Shown here: piece by piece, positions 1 through 13,126 of the stretch | Position numbering within the stretch: the first letter of the stretch is position 1 | How the letters are laid out: each line of letters begins with the position of its first letter | Source of the DNA: Incurvaria masculella | Taxonomy: Eukaryota; Arthropoda; Insecta; Lepidoptera; Incurvariidae | Direction of reading: 5' to 3' | Assembly (NCBI GenBank): GCA_946894095.1 | Contig: OX335644.1 | Span: 6,801,595 to 6,865,594 of the forward strand | Length of the DNA stretch: 64,000 nt | Program-made: the position numbers and the translations under genes | Notes under the pieces: model-generated | Databases searched by the model: none | The model's input: the letters and a program-made list of their open reading frames with translations, nothing else | What the model was told of the DNA's origin: nothing

Positions 1-2186
1 TCTGGGGTTACCGCCGAAACTGTAATGCGCGCGCGCAGTGCGCACTGTAATCGAAGAGGGGCTACATTGTTAACGACCGCCGTTGTGGTTTGCTTACAGA
101 AAAAAGTCTTTGCTTACAGATAAATGATAATTATGTTTATTTATCATTTGTGTTATATTATTTCCGGGGATTATTTTGTCGAGGATACAAAGTTTTGTCT
201 GACTTCTTCATTGTTTGCGATAACTACATAGTAACAAAACCTCTTTCTTGATTTAGATTTTTGTTGAGAATACAGGTCACTGCACTCGAGATTTAGAATT
301 CATGTGAGATGATCGAACCGTGCTAGATGGCATTATACCCATTCATGTCGAGCCAAAAAAAAAAAGGGGGGGGGGAGAAGAAGGGAGAGGGACTTTTCTT
401 TTATTTCTTTTTGAAACCGTTTCCGCTAACGGCTATCGGCATCAGCAATAACAGTTACTAACGTTTTTGAAGACCAGTGGAAACGCCCACGACTGGTAAC
501 TAGTGTCAAAACTGACTTTCAGTCCATACAAAATGTGTCATAGTGATGTAATCATAGGTACATTTCGTTACTTATAGAATTAGTTAGGACTGTTTATTTA
601 TCTCAGGCTAAGTGACAAGAAAATCGTGACGTACTATATATTTTTTAATGTTGCAAATTTTAGAAAAAAAAATAGCTAAGATTTGCAATTCTCTTCAAAA
701 AATACCAAATGAAAGAAAGGTCTTGACACAGTCTCCGAGGCACTCATAATAAATTTAATGTTACAACATTGTTTGCTTTAACGATTAATGTTCCGGGACT
801 ACCCTCGTAGGAAATTCCCTTCTGCTATCACCTCTTATAACTGTTTAGTACGAAAAAATATATTTCATTATAATGTACCTATTAGTTCAAGAGGTAGTAA
901 AAGTAATAAAACTGTAGGTAATTTAAATGTATTTATTTATGTATTAAAAAGCATTATTGCATGCCACTAGGTCCAGAAGATTCATCTGAACCAAGTAATT
1001 AACTTAAGCCTGTCGAGAAGTCACAGGAAATCTATGATTTGAAAATTTTAAGAAATGCATTCTTTGTCCATTGGTCAAGGCACAATTTTGTACGGCGACT
1101 GCGATTAAACTAGCGAAGTCATCTTCCAGGACCTAACGTTTCCGTACCCCTACAATTTAAAGATTTTAAATTAAAAAAAAAACTTGAGAAAGCCTCTTTC
1201 TAGGTCTATCTGTTCTTATTTTTTGTAAATAGAATAGTGTGAGTATAGATAGCGATATAGTGGAAGCGGGATACCATGCGATTTGCAAGTACAAGCCGCC
1301 ATTTCTATAAAGTTTATTTATTGAACCAGGATATAACTACCATCAACGAGAATCTACCATATACGAAGTATCTGCCATCGATGTGGTTAAAGATTATATT
1401 TCTGTTCAAAAATATTATTCTTATTGTTGTTCCACGAAGTTTCTAAAATGCAATACATAGAAAGTAATGAACTCGAGGCACGCATTAATAATAATACATT
1501 TCCTTCAATTAGTGCTTCAGAGTCTATTGCCTTTTGTGCAATCGTTACTAAAAACTTTGTCGGTCGAAACACTCTAAAGGCAGAATAAATGGTCGACATT
1601 TTGTGTGTGTATTAGAAAACCACGTAATTCAGAATGGCTTGACTACGGATAGTCGCAATGGAAAATAACGTAACACTGTAGTTGTAAGAGTATATAGTTA
1701 CTTCGCCTATACACATTGGCGTAGTTACGTCAGAGTAGATGGTCGAGCAGGATCCAGGATTTAAATTTAGGCGTCCCTAGGCCTCGTTTCAAGTTTCGGA
1801 ACAAAAATAATTTCCGCTTCGACTTCCACACCCCACAGTTTTGCATTGCCTGCATGCGCCTGTTGGTCCCATATTTAAGTTTAGCGGCGATCGTAAGTGG
1901 GTATTTCCGAAGCAATAATATAGGGATTTACCTCGGCGTCAGGCGTTAAAATGAAAATAACTTGGTTATCTAGGGGCATAATAGTGCCTCCGTGAAGTTA
2001 ATATGTTTTATTTATTATTATTTATTATAAAAAAGATCATTTTACGCACATTGACCCCATAACATTTTAAAATGATATGTGTAGTTGGCATATTGTGCTG
2101 CATCGATTTGCATAAGTTACGTAATACTGATGCATTAAAATTAAATTTATTAGATTCCTATTCTAATCTAGCTAATGGGAACACGA
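1..2186. other. No gene recognised
   Basis: AT-rich sequence with a short poly-G/poly-A patch near 355-375. Open frames are short and unlike proteins. Confidence 0.6.
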
Positions 2187-2349
2187 TTTATTATCGTTGC
2201 ACACAACTATTAAGTACCTACCTTAATCACTCAAATTCGTGTCCAATAATCACAATAAATACATGGTCACATCACATTCCTCATACTGATTAATTCAAAA
2301 ATCCTAAGTATGGCTTTTATACAATCACAGCGTTGGTTACATTCACATG

Positions 2350-3446
2350 TTATAACCTATAGACGCAACAGACGGCAACAAATGCGGCAGCAGCCAGCGT
2401 AGTCCAGAGAGAGGCGGCTGAGGCGGAGGCACCTCCCGGTGAAGCGGTTCGGTTCTTGCCTTTGTTGAGGAACTTGTCGAGAATATCGACGCGGGGCGTA
2501 ATGTCACAGGCGGTGTGACTGATGGCATGGACTACGGGCGCCGAGAACACGCGGAAATTCACTTCGGAGGCGTCGAGGGTGCCGTACATGAAGATCGGCA
2601 TCCTATTCGACAGCACCCACACGTTTCGCTCGTAGTCAACCTTGATGTCGCTCGGAAACACCATCGAAACGTTGCTCATGTAGATCCGACCCTGCGACTT
2701 GAGGCTGTACTCCTTGTTGCTCGTCTTCCAGCAGGCCACCGCGTTGAGGTTCACGAGTGAGTAGAAGAGCACTCCCGTCTCCGGATCGACGAAGGAGACG
2801 CTGGACTGCGCATTCGGACCGCGGCTGCCGAGCAGTTGGAACTCGTGGAAGGCGGCGTCGCCGGCGGTGCGGTTGCGCAGCACCTCAGTGGACACGGCAA
2901 ACTCGTTGTAGCTGGCCATCGGGTGGAAGTAGAGTGTGCTGAAGTTGTCTGCGCGCGGCGCGGAGAGGCCGAGTCCGAACACGCCGTCGAGCCAGGTAAA
3001 GTTAAGTCCGCGGATGCTAAAGTCGCAGGCGAGAGGGTCCGGGTGGAAGTAGTGGTGCTTGATCCGCCACGAGTCATTTTGGGCCCACGAGTACACGATC
3101 AGTCCCGGCTTGAGAATATCGGCGAGGTAGGCGTAGGCGTCCTCGCAGTCGAAGTCCTCGACGGCGATGTTAGCGAAGAAGGAGTCCTGTTTGACTTGAT
3201 CTGCGGGAAGCGGGAACTTGCGGAGGAGGGTGTCGGTCCGTAGGTCATAGACGAGGAGGGCAGGCGGTGAGGCGGAGGAGGCTCCGTCGATGATGTCCAC
3301 CTTGCCGGAGTCGAGGACCCAGAGACGCGCGCAGCGGTCTGCGCGCACACGAAACGGGGACACTAGCTCGGCGGGCGAGCCGTTGTCCGTGCGATGTGCA
3401 GCCCAGTTCGGATACGGACTCAGCCTCGGAGATAACGTTGTTTTGT
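2350..3446 (-). CDS. yellow-family gene, coding exon 2 (terminal)
   Basis: The exon begins after the acceptor TTGCAG and contributes 364 residues plus two bases of a split Asp codon; the stop is TAA at 2352-2350. It holds most of the MRJP domain. Two N-glycosylation sites are visible (NRT, NVS). Codons are GC-rich at third positions against an AT-rich flank, typical of a real lepidopteran exon. The strings read on the opposite strand here are shadows. Confidence 0.93.
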
Positions 3447-5876
3447 CTGCAACAGATAAAATTTAGTTTCAGAAGGTACGATTAACTTATTACATGTATG
3501 TTTTAGTATAGTGACTCCTCACACAAAAATGCATTCTGTCTTCATAAGTTTCAACTCTAGATCGTCCACCTCTTCTATGTGTGAATTTAATATCTAATTC
3601 ATGTCATTAGCCTTCCTAATAACCACTGTTAGGTACCTATAATCTAGGTGGTAGGGGTTAGTTTTAAATTTAAGTGTTTTTTTGTGTATTCCATTTATTA
3701 CCAGTGATTCTCTGTTGAAGGAAAGTTTTTAAATCGGTTTTGAAGTCAAGTTGTTTTTTACTACTGTCCAATGTAAAAAAGCTACGTAATATTCTTGCAA
3801 CGCTGGTTATTTTAGCCATAGTAGGTAGGTAATTATTATCATATTGGATACAAAGAAAATCAATAACATGCGTCCAAGCGCTGACGAATACAACCGTTCA
3901 CGTTCAAGACATTTAATAGACGTAATAAAAGTTTTGTTACAGTCTAGTGTGGTGAATAGCCGAGGAAAATGTTTAACAAAGAGGAAATCCCAAAACAGAA
4001 TTTAAAAATACCTCCTCTGGTGCTTAAAGCTATTAGTCACCTTTATTTTCAATGGCTGCACTTGCTCCGACAAACTTACGAAATAGTGCTGCTGGAAACG
4101 CTATTTGGGTATGCTTGTGTGTGTGCCAACTGACATGCAAATGTATTCATATTGCAGGATTTAGGCTGCACACTTAAAATTTAGAAGCTCTGATTTAATC
4201 TCGGTCGGTATATAAACAAGCATTGCTAGCGTTAGTAATGGGCTCATAATTGTTAGTGCACAAATTAATTTGATTGAGCAATGTTATCCGTAGATCCGTT
4301 GAATATACGTAGTCATCTTTCCTTGGAAGTATTCGACCTAAGTGTAGTGTAGTTCTAAAAATAAAAAAATAAAATATTTTGAAAACAAGTTTTAAAAAAA
4401 AATTAAATCAAATATATTTTTTTCTTTGTTACTCCTAAAGAATTGAAAATAATAGTTTTATTTTGTTTCGTGGGTTCAAGTTTTTAAGAAAATATTTAAA
4501 TTTATATTTTAAACTTTTTAAAATCTTTTTATTATTATTTTATGTAAATTTTTTTTAAGACTTTGAAGTTGAATAATGGATTGTCATCTCTTAAATGCTT
4601 CTTTGTAAAATTGGTCCGCAAGTGGGTTAAATTTATATTTCCCGTTCTGCACCTCAGATGAAGTCAGGTAAAAAGTGTAAACTAGATTTATGAATAAGCC
4701 CTAAATAGACTTTTATAATCTTAATCCGTAAAAGCACTGAACTTTGCTTTACTAAAGACTGGGTCATATGTTATGTTTATTGTTGTTTTATATTCGTTCG
4801 TTACCTGATGAGGCACATTAAACAGCACAGCAATACACACTACCAGGATACGAACAGTCTGGTTAATTTGAGAAAAATATTACACAGTTCATACGAAGTG
4901 TGTTGGTTTAATCATGGCGATTTCCCTTACCGTGCATTACCGGAAACACATTGCTTCGTTGAACCACCATACCTCTCAGTCAACGAGAAGTTAATTTCTC
5001 GTTGCTCCTGAGTAAATCAACTGGTTTGCCTACGTTATAATACGTACTAAGAATACGTATAGGTTATTTACATAAATTAGGTGTCAAGGAAAGTAGGTTG
5101 TCACCATTGGTTGTCACATTCGCAAACAACCAAGATTCTACGATCAAAGACTGAAGAATATGCATACAAACTTCCATGCTAGATGATACTACAAATCACA
5201 ATTTCTCGATGGTCAATTATTTGGCATATATTTATATTATGTTCAACAGCGAAAGGAGTTGTATATATTCATATATATATATGTACTTTGTAGGTTCCAG
5301 CACGTAAAAAATACAATTCATTGCATGTGCATGTCGTAAGAGCCTACTAAGAGATTTGTCGTTCGTGGTTCGGATTCCACGATAAACTGTAGGTCCCCCT
5401 CCTTTCTTATTAATTAATCCCGTCCGGGTTGGTACCGTCTCATTGAATGAACGACGGTGTTTTCCATCCAGTTCAATGTAGCTGCGCATCAAAATGAAGG
5501 TCCTTCACAGCACCAAGTTCCCATGAGGTGTGCTGTACTAATATCATAACAGTAGATATGGTATTAGCCATCCATGACCAGTCACATAAAAAAAAACTCA
5601 ATCCTCACCTTTCAGATCGATGTAATTGAGCGAAGCGGGAACGCCTCGCTTCCACCGCGGCACCGTGATGAAGAGTCGGTCTCCGTAGACCTCCAAGCCC
5701 ATGGGGAGATTGTTCTCCGGAATGAAATCCCCGCTGGCCATCGCCCGGCTCCTGGCTTCATCGCTGGGGTATTGGAAGTCGAGCTGCTTCCACTCGTACA
5801 CGATGTGCAGCTGGTCCATTGCGGCGGTGGACAGCACCCCGACCAAAATCAGCAGCCCTAACCGAAGATACTCCAT
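2350..5876 (-). CDS. yellow/MRJP-family secreted protein (two coding exons)
   Basis: The coding sequence joins 5876-5609 and 3446-2350, giving 454 residues. Exon 1 ends with one base of a codon before GTGAGG; exon 2 starts after TTGCAG with the two bases that complete an Asp codon, so the phases match. The protein opens with a signal peptide (about residues 1-20), followed by family motifs: VYEWKQLDF, YPSDEAR, NNLPMGLEVY, RLFITVPRW, GVPASLNYID, then SPYPNW, RLWVLDSG, FANIAVEDFDCEDAYAYLAD, GPNAQSS and VWVLSNRMP. Conserved cysteines are present. Yellow-family proteins are secreted beta-propellers; insect members act in cuticle pigmentation and related processes. The last ~20 residues are hydrophobic after a small-residue stretch, resembling a GPI-anchor signal or a membrane tail. 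The intron is about 2.2 kb. I cannot tell which paralogue this is (y, b, c and so on). A possible minus-strand AATAAA lies at 2187-2192. Family assignment is very secure. Confidence 0.93.
5297..5597 (+). mobile_element. SINE family C with third head type, antisense to yellow-family gene
   Basis: The head (ATACAATTC...CATGTCGTAAGAGCC) is unlike the tRNA and 5S heads but matches the copy at 58.1 kb. The body is short (internal losses) and the A run ends at about 5597, beside the exon 1 donor. Confidence 0.8.
5609..5876 (-). CDS. yellow-family gene, coding exon 1
   Basis: This exon has 89 codons plus one base. It starts at the ATG at 5876-5874, which begins a signal peptide rich in Leu and Val, and it carries the N-terminal yellow motifs up to LNYIDLK. 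The donor is GTGAGG at 5608-5603. An antisense SINE poly(A) tail begins only about 11 bases beyond the junction. Confidence 0.93.
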
Positions 5877-5879
5877 TCT

Positions 5880-8800
5880 GGAGGCTGGAATGTAAAAGGG
5901 GTGAGCGTGTTATGGTCATGATAATGTGGTTCTCCTCGCCACTAGTAGAGGCATGAACCCTGACATCAGAGGTGGGGTATTATATATACATATTCATCAA
6001 CCTTCCTTGAATAGTGACTCGTTTACAATGTGAGCAGCAGGTATGCGGATTGCAATTTTAGTAGCGTTCGTTTTGGTTTGGTTTTTGTAATGGGTTTAGG
6101 GGGGAGGGGGGGAGATCGAAACAGCAATAATAAAAAATGCATAAGTACATGTTTGGGTTCCAAGCAATCTCAATGGGCTATTTTTTTATGGAACCTGAAT
6201 TGTTTGGTTAATACCACACAACTACTGATATGATATTTATAATATTAGCCCAATACACTACATTCCCAAAGGAATTATGTGTCATGCCAGGACCTTCCCT
6301 TTATGAGCACGGCTAAATTTAACCGGATGTAAAACACGGAATTTTTCATTACCGCTTCATCCAATGCGGCGGTACCAACCTGAACGGGCTTAACTCTACC
6401 ACCTAGTAGGGGAACCTTCAGTTTTATATGGGTTCCAAACTATGGAAATGCTCGCATTCGTAACGAAATGCACGTATGTAACTCAGAAAGAGAAAGAAAG
6501 TGGTGCATGACCGCGGCGAGGATTTGAACCCAGACCTCTCGCATAAAAGGAAAGTCCTCTAGCAACTAGAGTTATATGTTGAATTAATGTTAGCCTAATC
6601 TATCCGATTTCAAAGACATATTACCTTATCCGCATGATTATTTTTCTGCACCCTGGTTTTAGCTTCCTTAAATTTTAGTTGCATTAAAAAAATTTGCACT
6701 AAAATATGACGTTTCCAAAAACTACGAATCCCTCATGATATCACAGAAAATGTGTGCATTGACTTATATCAGCTAGTCTAACGTTCCATTGTATGTAATT
6801 GCGTAGTTTTGTGTATACGGCACACACAGAATAAGTAACCGTTACGGCAGATACGCATAAATAACCTGCCGATCGACCTTGTCATTCGCGAGCAGTCACT
6901 TTCATGGTCACGAAAAAGTCCAAGTTACTCGATCGGTTTCGAGCCGCTATAGTCAATACGGCTAAAGTACCTACAACCGGAACAACGTTAATGAGAAATT
7001 CCGATAACTTATACCGGAACTTGAGCAGGTAGGTCGGATGTGGTGGCGATATCAGCTTGTGATGGCAAGCGTTGACATTGCAAGTTCCTTCCGTAATACT
7101 ACCGTTTACTTTTCAAAATTAGTAGCAGCCAGAGTTGTAATCGAATAAAAAATTGTGTGGATTTTTGGGACGATTAGGGGATAGCTAACAAATACATTTA
7201 ACCTAGAATTTGTTGTGATAATGCCTCTGGGAATTCCGCAAGGTGCGTGGATGTTGAATGATAAGTATAAATATCGTTGAACAGACATTTAATTTATAAT
7301 TAGGTGATCGTGTGACAGATTACCTTATTATAAATTAAAGAAGCAAACAATCACTTAGGCCCGATTGCAGGAAGAGATGTCGATGTTAATCAATGTTCAA
7401 ACACGTCACTTTTAATGAACCGCGCGGAGTTGGTTCGGTTCCCTTCGACACTGTATATGTTTAACACTGTCCAAAAAGTGACGTTTTTACTTTTACTTCA
7501 GTTTCCTTTCGTGCACGCGGCCCTTAGCGTATTCGTTACGTTTGCACTTAAGTATATACGAAATGGACGCATAGGAATAAAGACATTCCATGCAGATAAA
7601 GGTTTTTTAACTGTTAATTTTCTGTAACTCAATGTAATCTTGTATAGTTTTATTTTGAAAATATTAATTAAACATTTAATTTTTTATTGAAATCGTTGAT
7701 GCAGGCTTTTTTTTGCTCAAACTTTTATAACTAACTGAAGTGAAATGTATACATATCATGTATGTTCTTTCTGACGTATCCAAGTGTGCATAGTCACCAT
7801 AAGGAAAAACTAATTAATTAAAAAATAAAAAATATGGTCAAATCAAACTCAAACTTCTGCCTTTAGTGCGTGTCCACTATTACTTATTCTATGGCTTTAT
7901 TAAAATATATTCTTGGGTCACAGGTGCCTTCATAGTCAAATCCAAAACTTGATGTTAAAGCGAAAAAGAGTCAAAGGAGGCATGGGGCCGATTTCAATCA
8001 AAACTAAAACTGCATTGTTCGATTTTTTTTTAATTCTTTTTCTAGCCTGGAATCGAACTAGTTGATTTTGAGAAAACTAACTATAATAATAATAACTAAC
8101 TTGTATTATTGCACCAGTTTACAGTGTCGCTTGCAAAGAACACATTTTTTTGAAGTGATGTTAAAGGGAAAACGAAAGAAAAATTACGATTTAAGGCGCT
8201 AGGACTAGCCAACTACTCGCGCCATACAAATGCACTTTTTAACAAATGTAATAATATGTAGTGAAACGCTTCAGCAAATGCAAATAGAACTCCAGACTGA
8301 TAATGGATTGTTAATATTTTTTTATTCCATCATTTATTTAAATAATAATAAAAATAAAAAAAGTTGATTTTTCTCATTAGAAATCTGAAAGTCATTCGAT
8401 TTCTAGATATAAGCAAAAACAGCATATATGCATAAACAAAAAATTCCATTTGCTTTTAGATTTCTACATTTAGTCAAAAAAGTTCGGAAATGGACACCGT
8501 TTCCGCAATGTATTTTGTATAGAAAAAGGAAACATACATTAACGAAAATCATTCGATTCCTAGACAAGGAATCATATATTGTAAGGATGACACTTATAAT
8601 CGTCAGACTTAGTTAGTTTACTTGGGGTGCCTCGTCTAACTTTGCAATTTGGCTAGTACCAGGCCCTTAATAAACTGATTCATATTTTCAAGCTGATTTC
8701 AATTCTGATACATTACCCATACTTTTACCAATCTATTTTTTTTATAGAATAATGACTTTTTTTAATTTTAATCAAAATCGGCCCCAAGACTCCTCTGATT

Positions 8801-10730
8801 GTTATTCGGTATTTCTTATAGTTACGAATTTGGCCTGCATAAACGTGCACCAATAACTTTAATGACATTGTATTTTGGTAATCTGAATCCAGTACCAAGT
8901 TTAATTAAAAATATCTATGAGTCAAATTATCCATGAGTCACAGCACAATGACTATACAATAATGCGACGAATGACCACCCACAATGTTTCCTCCTATTTC
9001 CCAGAACGGTGGGAAGACATCCTTAAAGGATTTAAATGTGTTTCTTCGTTTTCATTTTCCTGTAGAGAAACCTCAAGTTTTCAAAAAGTGAATTCTAATA
9101 AGAATAGGTACAAAAATAAATCATGATAAACTGAACGAGTCAAATATAAGGTAGTCTTATAGGTAGGTAGGTAGGATAGGTAGTTGCATATTTTGAAGAC
9201 GGGAAATTTGACGAACGAAGTTATCGTATTTGTATGAAATAGGTAACTGCATATATAAACTTAAGATTTGCTAGAATAAACTGTAATAAAGGTAGAAATT
9301 ACGAAAATTTACACTAACTTGCATTTTTGTTTCTATAGACCGTATTTCAGAAGCAAACAGCAGAATGAAATTCGTGACAACAGTTAAGGAGTTGTTTGAC
9401 AATCAATAATAACATATGGGGAAATCAAAAGCGTTAGCTTATTGAGCATATTATGACACTTAGTTGAATCACAATGTTGATCACGACTTTCAGCTGAATT
9501 TGGAAAATCCCGTCCGGGTGTTTAATCCTAAAAACCGACTTATTGCTATCTTATTATATCAATGGGCGCAGTCGGAGAGGCCGGCCACATGTCTGACAAG
9601 CCTTACGCAATACCGACTCGCGACTCGCGACCGACATGATGTGGGACAAACCCAGTGGACTACTCTGTCCTAGTAAACTGTGCAAGTGAGATTTTCGCGA
9701 AGTTCATCAAACTTCTGAGGTTTCAGGAAACGAGGAAACGATTTGGCTGCAATGAATTAGATGGGAAAAAAACACGCTCAGTTTCGAGAAAAGTTGGAAA
9801 ATATTTTTTTAAGTTGTTGTCGAAATTTAATTGTCGTTTATAGTTTACAAGATGATAAAAATTGTGATATCAATAAATAAATGTCAAGGAATTTGGGGTA
9901 GGTTAATAGGGTTTCCCTTAAAAGGAAATTGTATGAAATTAGGTTTTCAGCGAATAATTTAGAGAATTATCTACAACCTAACCAACCTAACCTACAATTT
10001 TATTTGTAATAGAATAGTTAGGAAAAGTACAGAGAGGAGAAATTGTAAATTAAAAATCAAAATTATGGCAAAGTTAGGGAAGGAAATTGTGACCTTTTAG
10101 TTACTTTTGGTAGCAGGTAAGGATGCAAAGCTCTTTCAAAGCGTGCTATAAGAAAAGAGAACAAATATTGTTTAGAAGAAATAAAACACTAAGAGTAGAG
10201 CCGTATCGAACCAGAGTTTTATTGGTTCTTTGAGCATAAGTCAGGTGCAAGCGGAAAATAATGATATTATATCGTAGAAAAGTTGTGAAATCCAGTTCCT
10301 TATTATATTATGTAAATTTAAATCCTGTATGACCAATATCCGTATACATATTTCCCAGGAAGTTTGTAAATCTACGGATTTTGCAGCTACATGCATACAC
10401 CTTATGTGCAATACTCGCTTGAGATTTTTGCCGCCCCATTCTCCGTCTTATATCAATCGACATATTGTAAAACTGACGGACTCGCTGACTTATGAAGGTC
10501 GAGCCAGAACTCATCCGCTGAGGTTGCCCGAGTATCCTTCCTGCCCTCCCCCCTTCCTCCTCAAACTCCGCACACCTCAGCCTCCGCCACCGTTATAAAA
10601 TGTATATCATATTTGGAGTCGAGGCCGCCCGGTTTTGCCGCTTAGAACTTGGTGCCGTAGTGCTCCTATGCTGCTCCAATAGACAAAATACGACAACAAC
10701 GTAACAAGACTTAGCTGCAAACTTCACAAA
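5880..10730. other. Upstream flank of yellow-family gene; no other gene seen
   Basis: The first part should include the yellow-family promoter and 5' UTR, which I cannot delimit. Apart from a SINE (6181-6575), only AT-rich DNA and a GTAG microsatellite near 9160-9185 were noticed. Confidence 0.55.
6181..6575 (-). mobile_element. SINE family C, reverse
   Basis: The body runs from the A-tail side (poly-T at 6181) to the tRNA-like head with GAGGATTTGAACCCAGACC. Somewhat diverged. Confidence 0.82.
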
Positions 10731-11289
10731 TTAAGGTGGCCCAACCCGCTCATCTCTCCATACAAAAGGGGAAAGAAGATCACGCCCATATTTCTTGTCA
10801 CAGATCCAAAATTTTGCTCAAAATAGCTTTATTTGATCGAACTAGATGTCTGATGACCATTGGCATTGTAAAATTGTGTTTGGTTTATAAGTTATAAGGT
10901 CCGAAATTTCTAATTTTTCGCCCGTTTTATACAATAACTTTGGAGGTAGATTACGCAATGATAAAGTAAGAATATTGTAAAAAGATTAGTCATCAGACAT
11001 AGCTTATTTGATCAAGATTTATGATCTATTTGGTTTTTGATTTTGGTTTGAGATTTTTGACTACAGCGGTCGTGGTTTACTTTTAGCTATAAGTCGTTTT
11101 GAAATTAAAATTTTCGTAAATCTTACCAAATCATACGCTATGCACATTGTCTTTTATGTGGACATGTTGCATCTTCCTCATCACGGAGCCTGCCTTATTC
11201 TTTGAAACAGAGAAGGTCCCAGAGCGCAACAGCACGGTTTTGTACCGTGCCCGCGAATGAGTTAGGGCCGCCGGGTTGGGCCACCTTAA
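10731..11289 (+). mobile_element. TTAA-flanked MITE, family B, copy 1
   Basis: TTAA is followed by GGTGGCCCAACCCG; the right end is the complement followed by TTAA. About 555 bp, no transposase. TTAA duplication suggests mobilisation by a piggyBac-like transposase, although the GGTGG tips are not the usual piggyBac tips. Five copies occur in this window; frames ending VHSV inside them are shadows. Confidence 0.88.
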
Positions 11290-11527
11290 GAAGAATTTCG
11301 CTAGACAGGAGCCAACCTCACTACACCTAATCTTTATCACAATGAATCCGTATCGTCTTGTAACTACGCTCCTGCTGCTTACGCCGACTGGTATCTTTGA
11401 AATTATTTTAGATTCATCAGCTCCCACAATTTCCTTTAATTTGGCAAATTTAGTCTTCGGCCATTTATGGGTTGACAATATTTTTTATAAAGTAAGCGAT
11501 CAAACAAATTTTTAATCGAAAAAGCAA

Positions 11528-11630
11528 TGTCAAGATGGCTAATGCCACACCTAATGTCGTGATATTTGCCCAAAATACCACAAAGGAACTAGGTGCCATG
11601 CCGGAGCCTTCATTATATAAATTAGAAAAG
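11528..11630 (-). mobile_element. SINE family C, tail-end fragment
   Basis: Only the tail-side 100 bases are recognisable (GATGGCTAATGCCACACC, GGAACTAGGTGCCATGCC). Confidence 0.65.
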
Positions 11631-11934
11631 AAGGAATTATTTCTATGCAGATTGCATTAATCCAATATACCTACAGAGTTGGGACCAATTAGTCACAACT
11701 ATGCAACTAATCAGCTAGACCTTAAAGTAATAACAAGCGGCTAGACATTCTAATCTTCTTGGTCGTTTCATAGCTGCCTAACGTTCTAAATTCAACTGTG
11801 TGAGATATTTATGCTGTAGGTGTATTTTGCCACGCATGCGTAAATTAACTGTGCGTAAATTGACACATATCCAGGACAGTAAAAAGGAACCAAGTATCAT
11901 CTCAGTCTACATAGATTGTCTCATGAGCATAATC

Positions 11935-13126
11935 TAATCTAATAAATAATATAAAGGGGAAATCTAATAAATAATATAAAGGGGAAAGTTTGTAATAATG
12001 GATGGATGGATGGATGGATGGATGGATGGATGGATGGATGGATGTTTGTTACTCTTTCACGTAAAAACTACTGAATGGATTCTAATGAAACTTTACAATA
12101 ATATAGCTTATACATCAGAATAACACATAGGCTACAATTTATGTGCCCATGGGCTTTAGAACTTTCACGGGGCTGCGAAAACGATGCCGGTAGCGCTACT
12201 TCACACCAGAGGGAGCCGGGCCGGTGGCGGCGGCGGGGAGCGGCGGCGGGGGGAGGGGGGGACGTGAGGGCAGACGTCGTGACTGTTTGGTGTCCGTTTG
12301 GCGAATTTTCAAGGCACTAGCGATTTGTAAAACTTAGTACATGTACATTGAACTACCCGGGAATTAGGATTGGCTAAATAGAATTCAGTTCCGCTTACGC
12401 TAAGATGGGGCTGTCATACAAACTGCAATGCTATGCACGGCTCGGCTTTGCGGCGGCAGCGCTTACTTTTACTGAAGTACGGCTTGGTATTTCCTGCAAC
12501 TTTAGGACTACTTGGCATCACGCTAAATCGCCGGAGGAGCGACCAACAGAATAAAATCCTTGAGAACCAATTACTCGATTTAGATGTGCATTGTATCTAC
12601 GTCTAGCCTGATTCTACTAAAAACTTATAGATTACATAATATAACGCTTCATTACCAGAAGGGTAAGTAGTGAGTCTTAAAGTCTTATAACATGCGAACC
12701 ACTTACCTGATTTATATGCGTATTTTATCAATGTATAGCATCTCTGGGAGCAGTCAGGTTCGAGATGGGTTACTGTTTTCGATGTTGAGGCTGGCTGTGG
12801 GTTGGAGTCCACGCAAAACTTACCTACATTACACGTTACTTACTTACTAGGTAAACAATGTTGCAGTGCAAGTGCAGCAAGGTTCTGGCGGCAAATGCTT
12901 TTTTTTAAATAGCCACCAAACGTCAACGAAACTCTAAATGGGAATTATTGGATGTTTCTCATTAAATCATGCTATTTCGGCTCGAACGATCTTGATTACA
13001 TTTGGTACATGGATACATTGTCCTGGACCAGTTTGACCCTATTTTGGACCAGTCATGTGGGCTACTTTTTATCCATGAGATAATTTAGCCGACACTAACC
13101 CGAGCGGAGCCGGGTACCGCAGCTAG
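11935..13126 (+). mobile_element. Helitron, tandem unit 1 (long form)
   Basis: It starts around TCTAATAAATAATATAAAG, carries a GGAT microsatellite (from ~12000) and ends with the hairpin CCCGAGCGGAGCCGGG plus TACCGCAGCTAG, the classic Helitron 3' end. No Rep/helicase frame is present, so it is non-autonomous. This long form contains a ~250-bp internal segment (12280-12540) missing from units 2 and 4. Confidence 0.85.
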
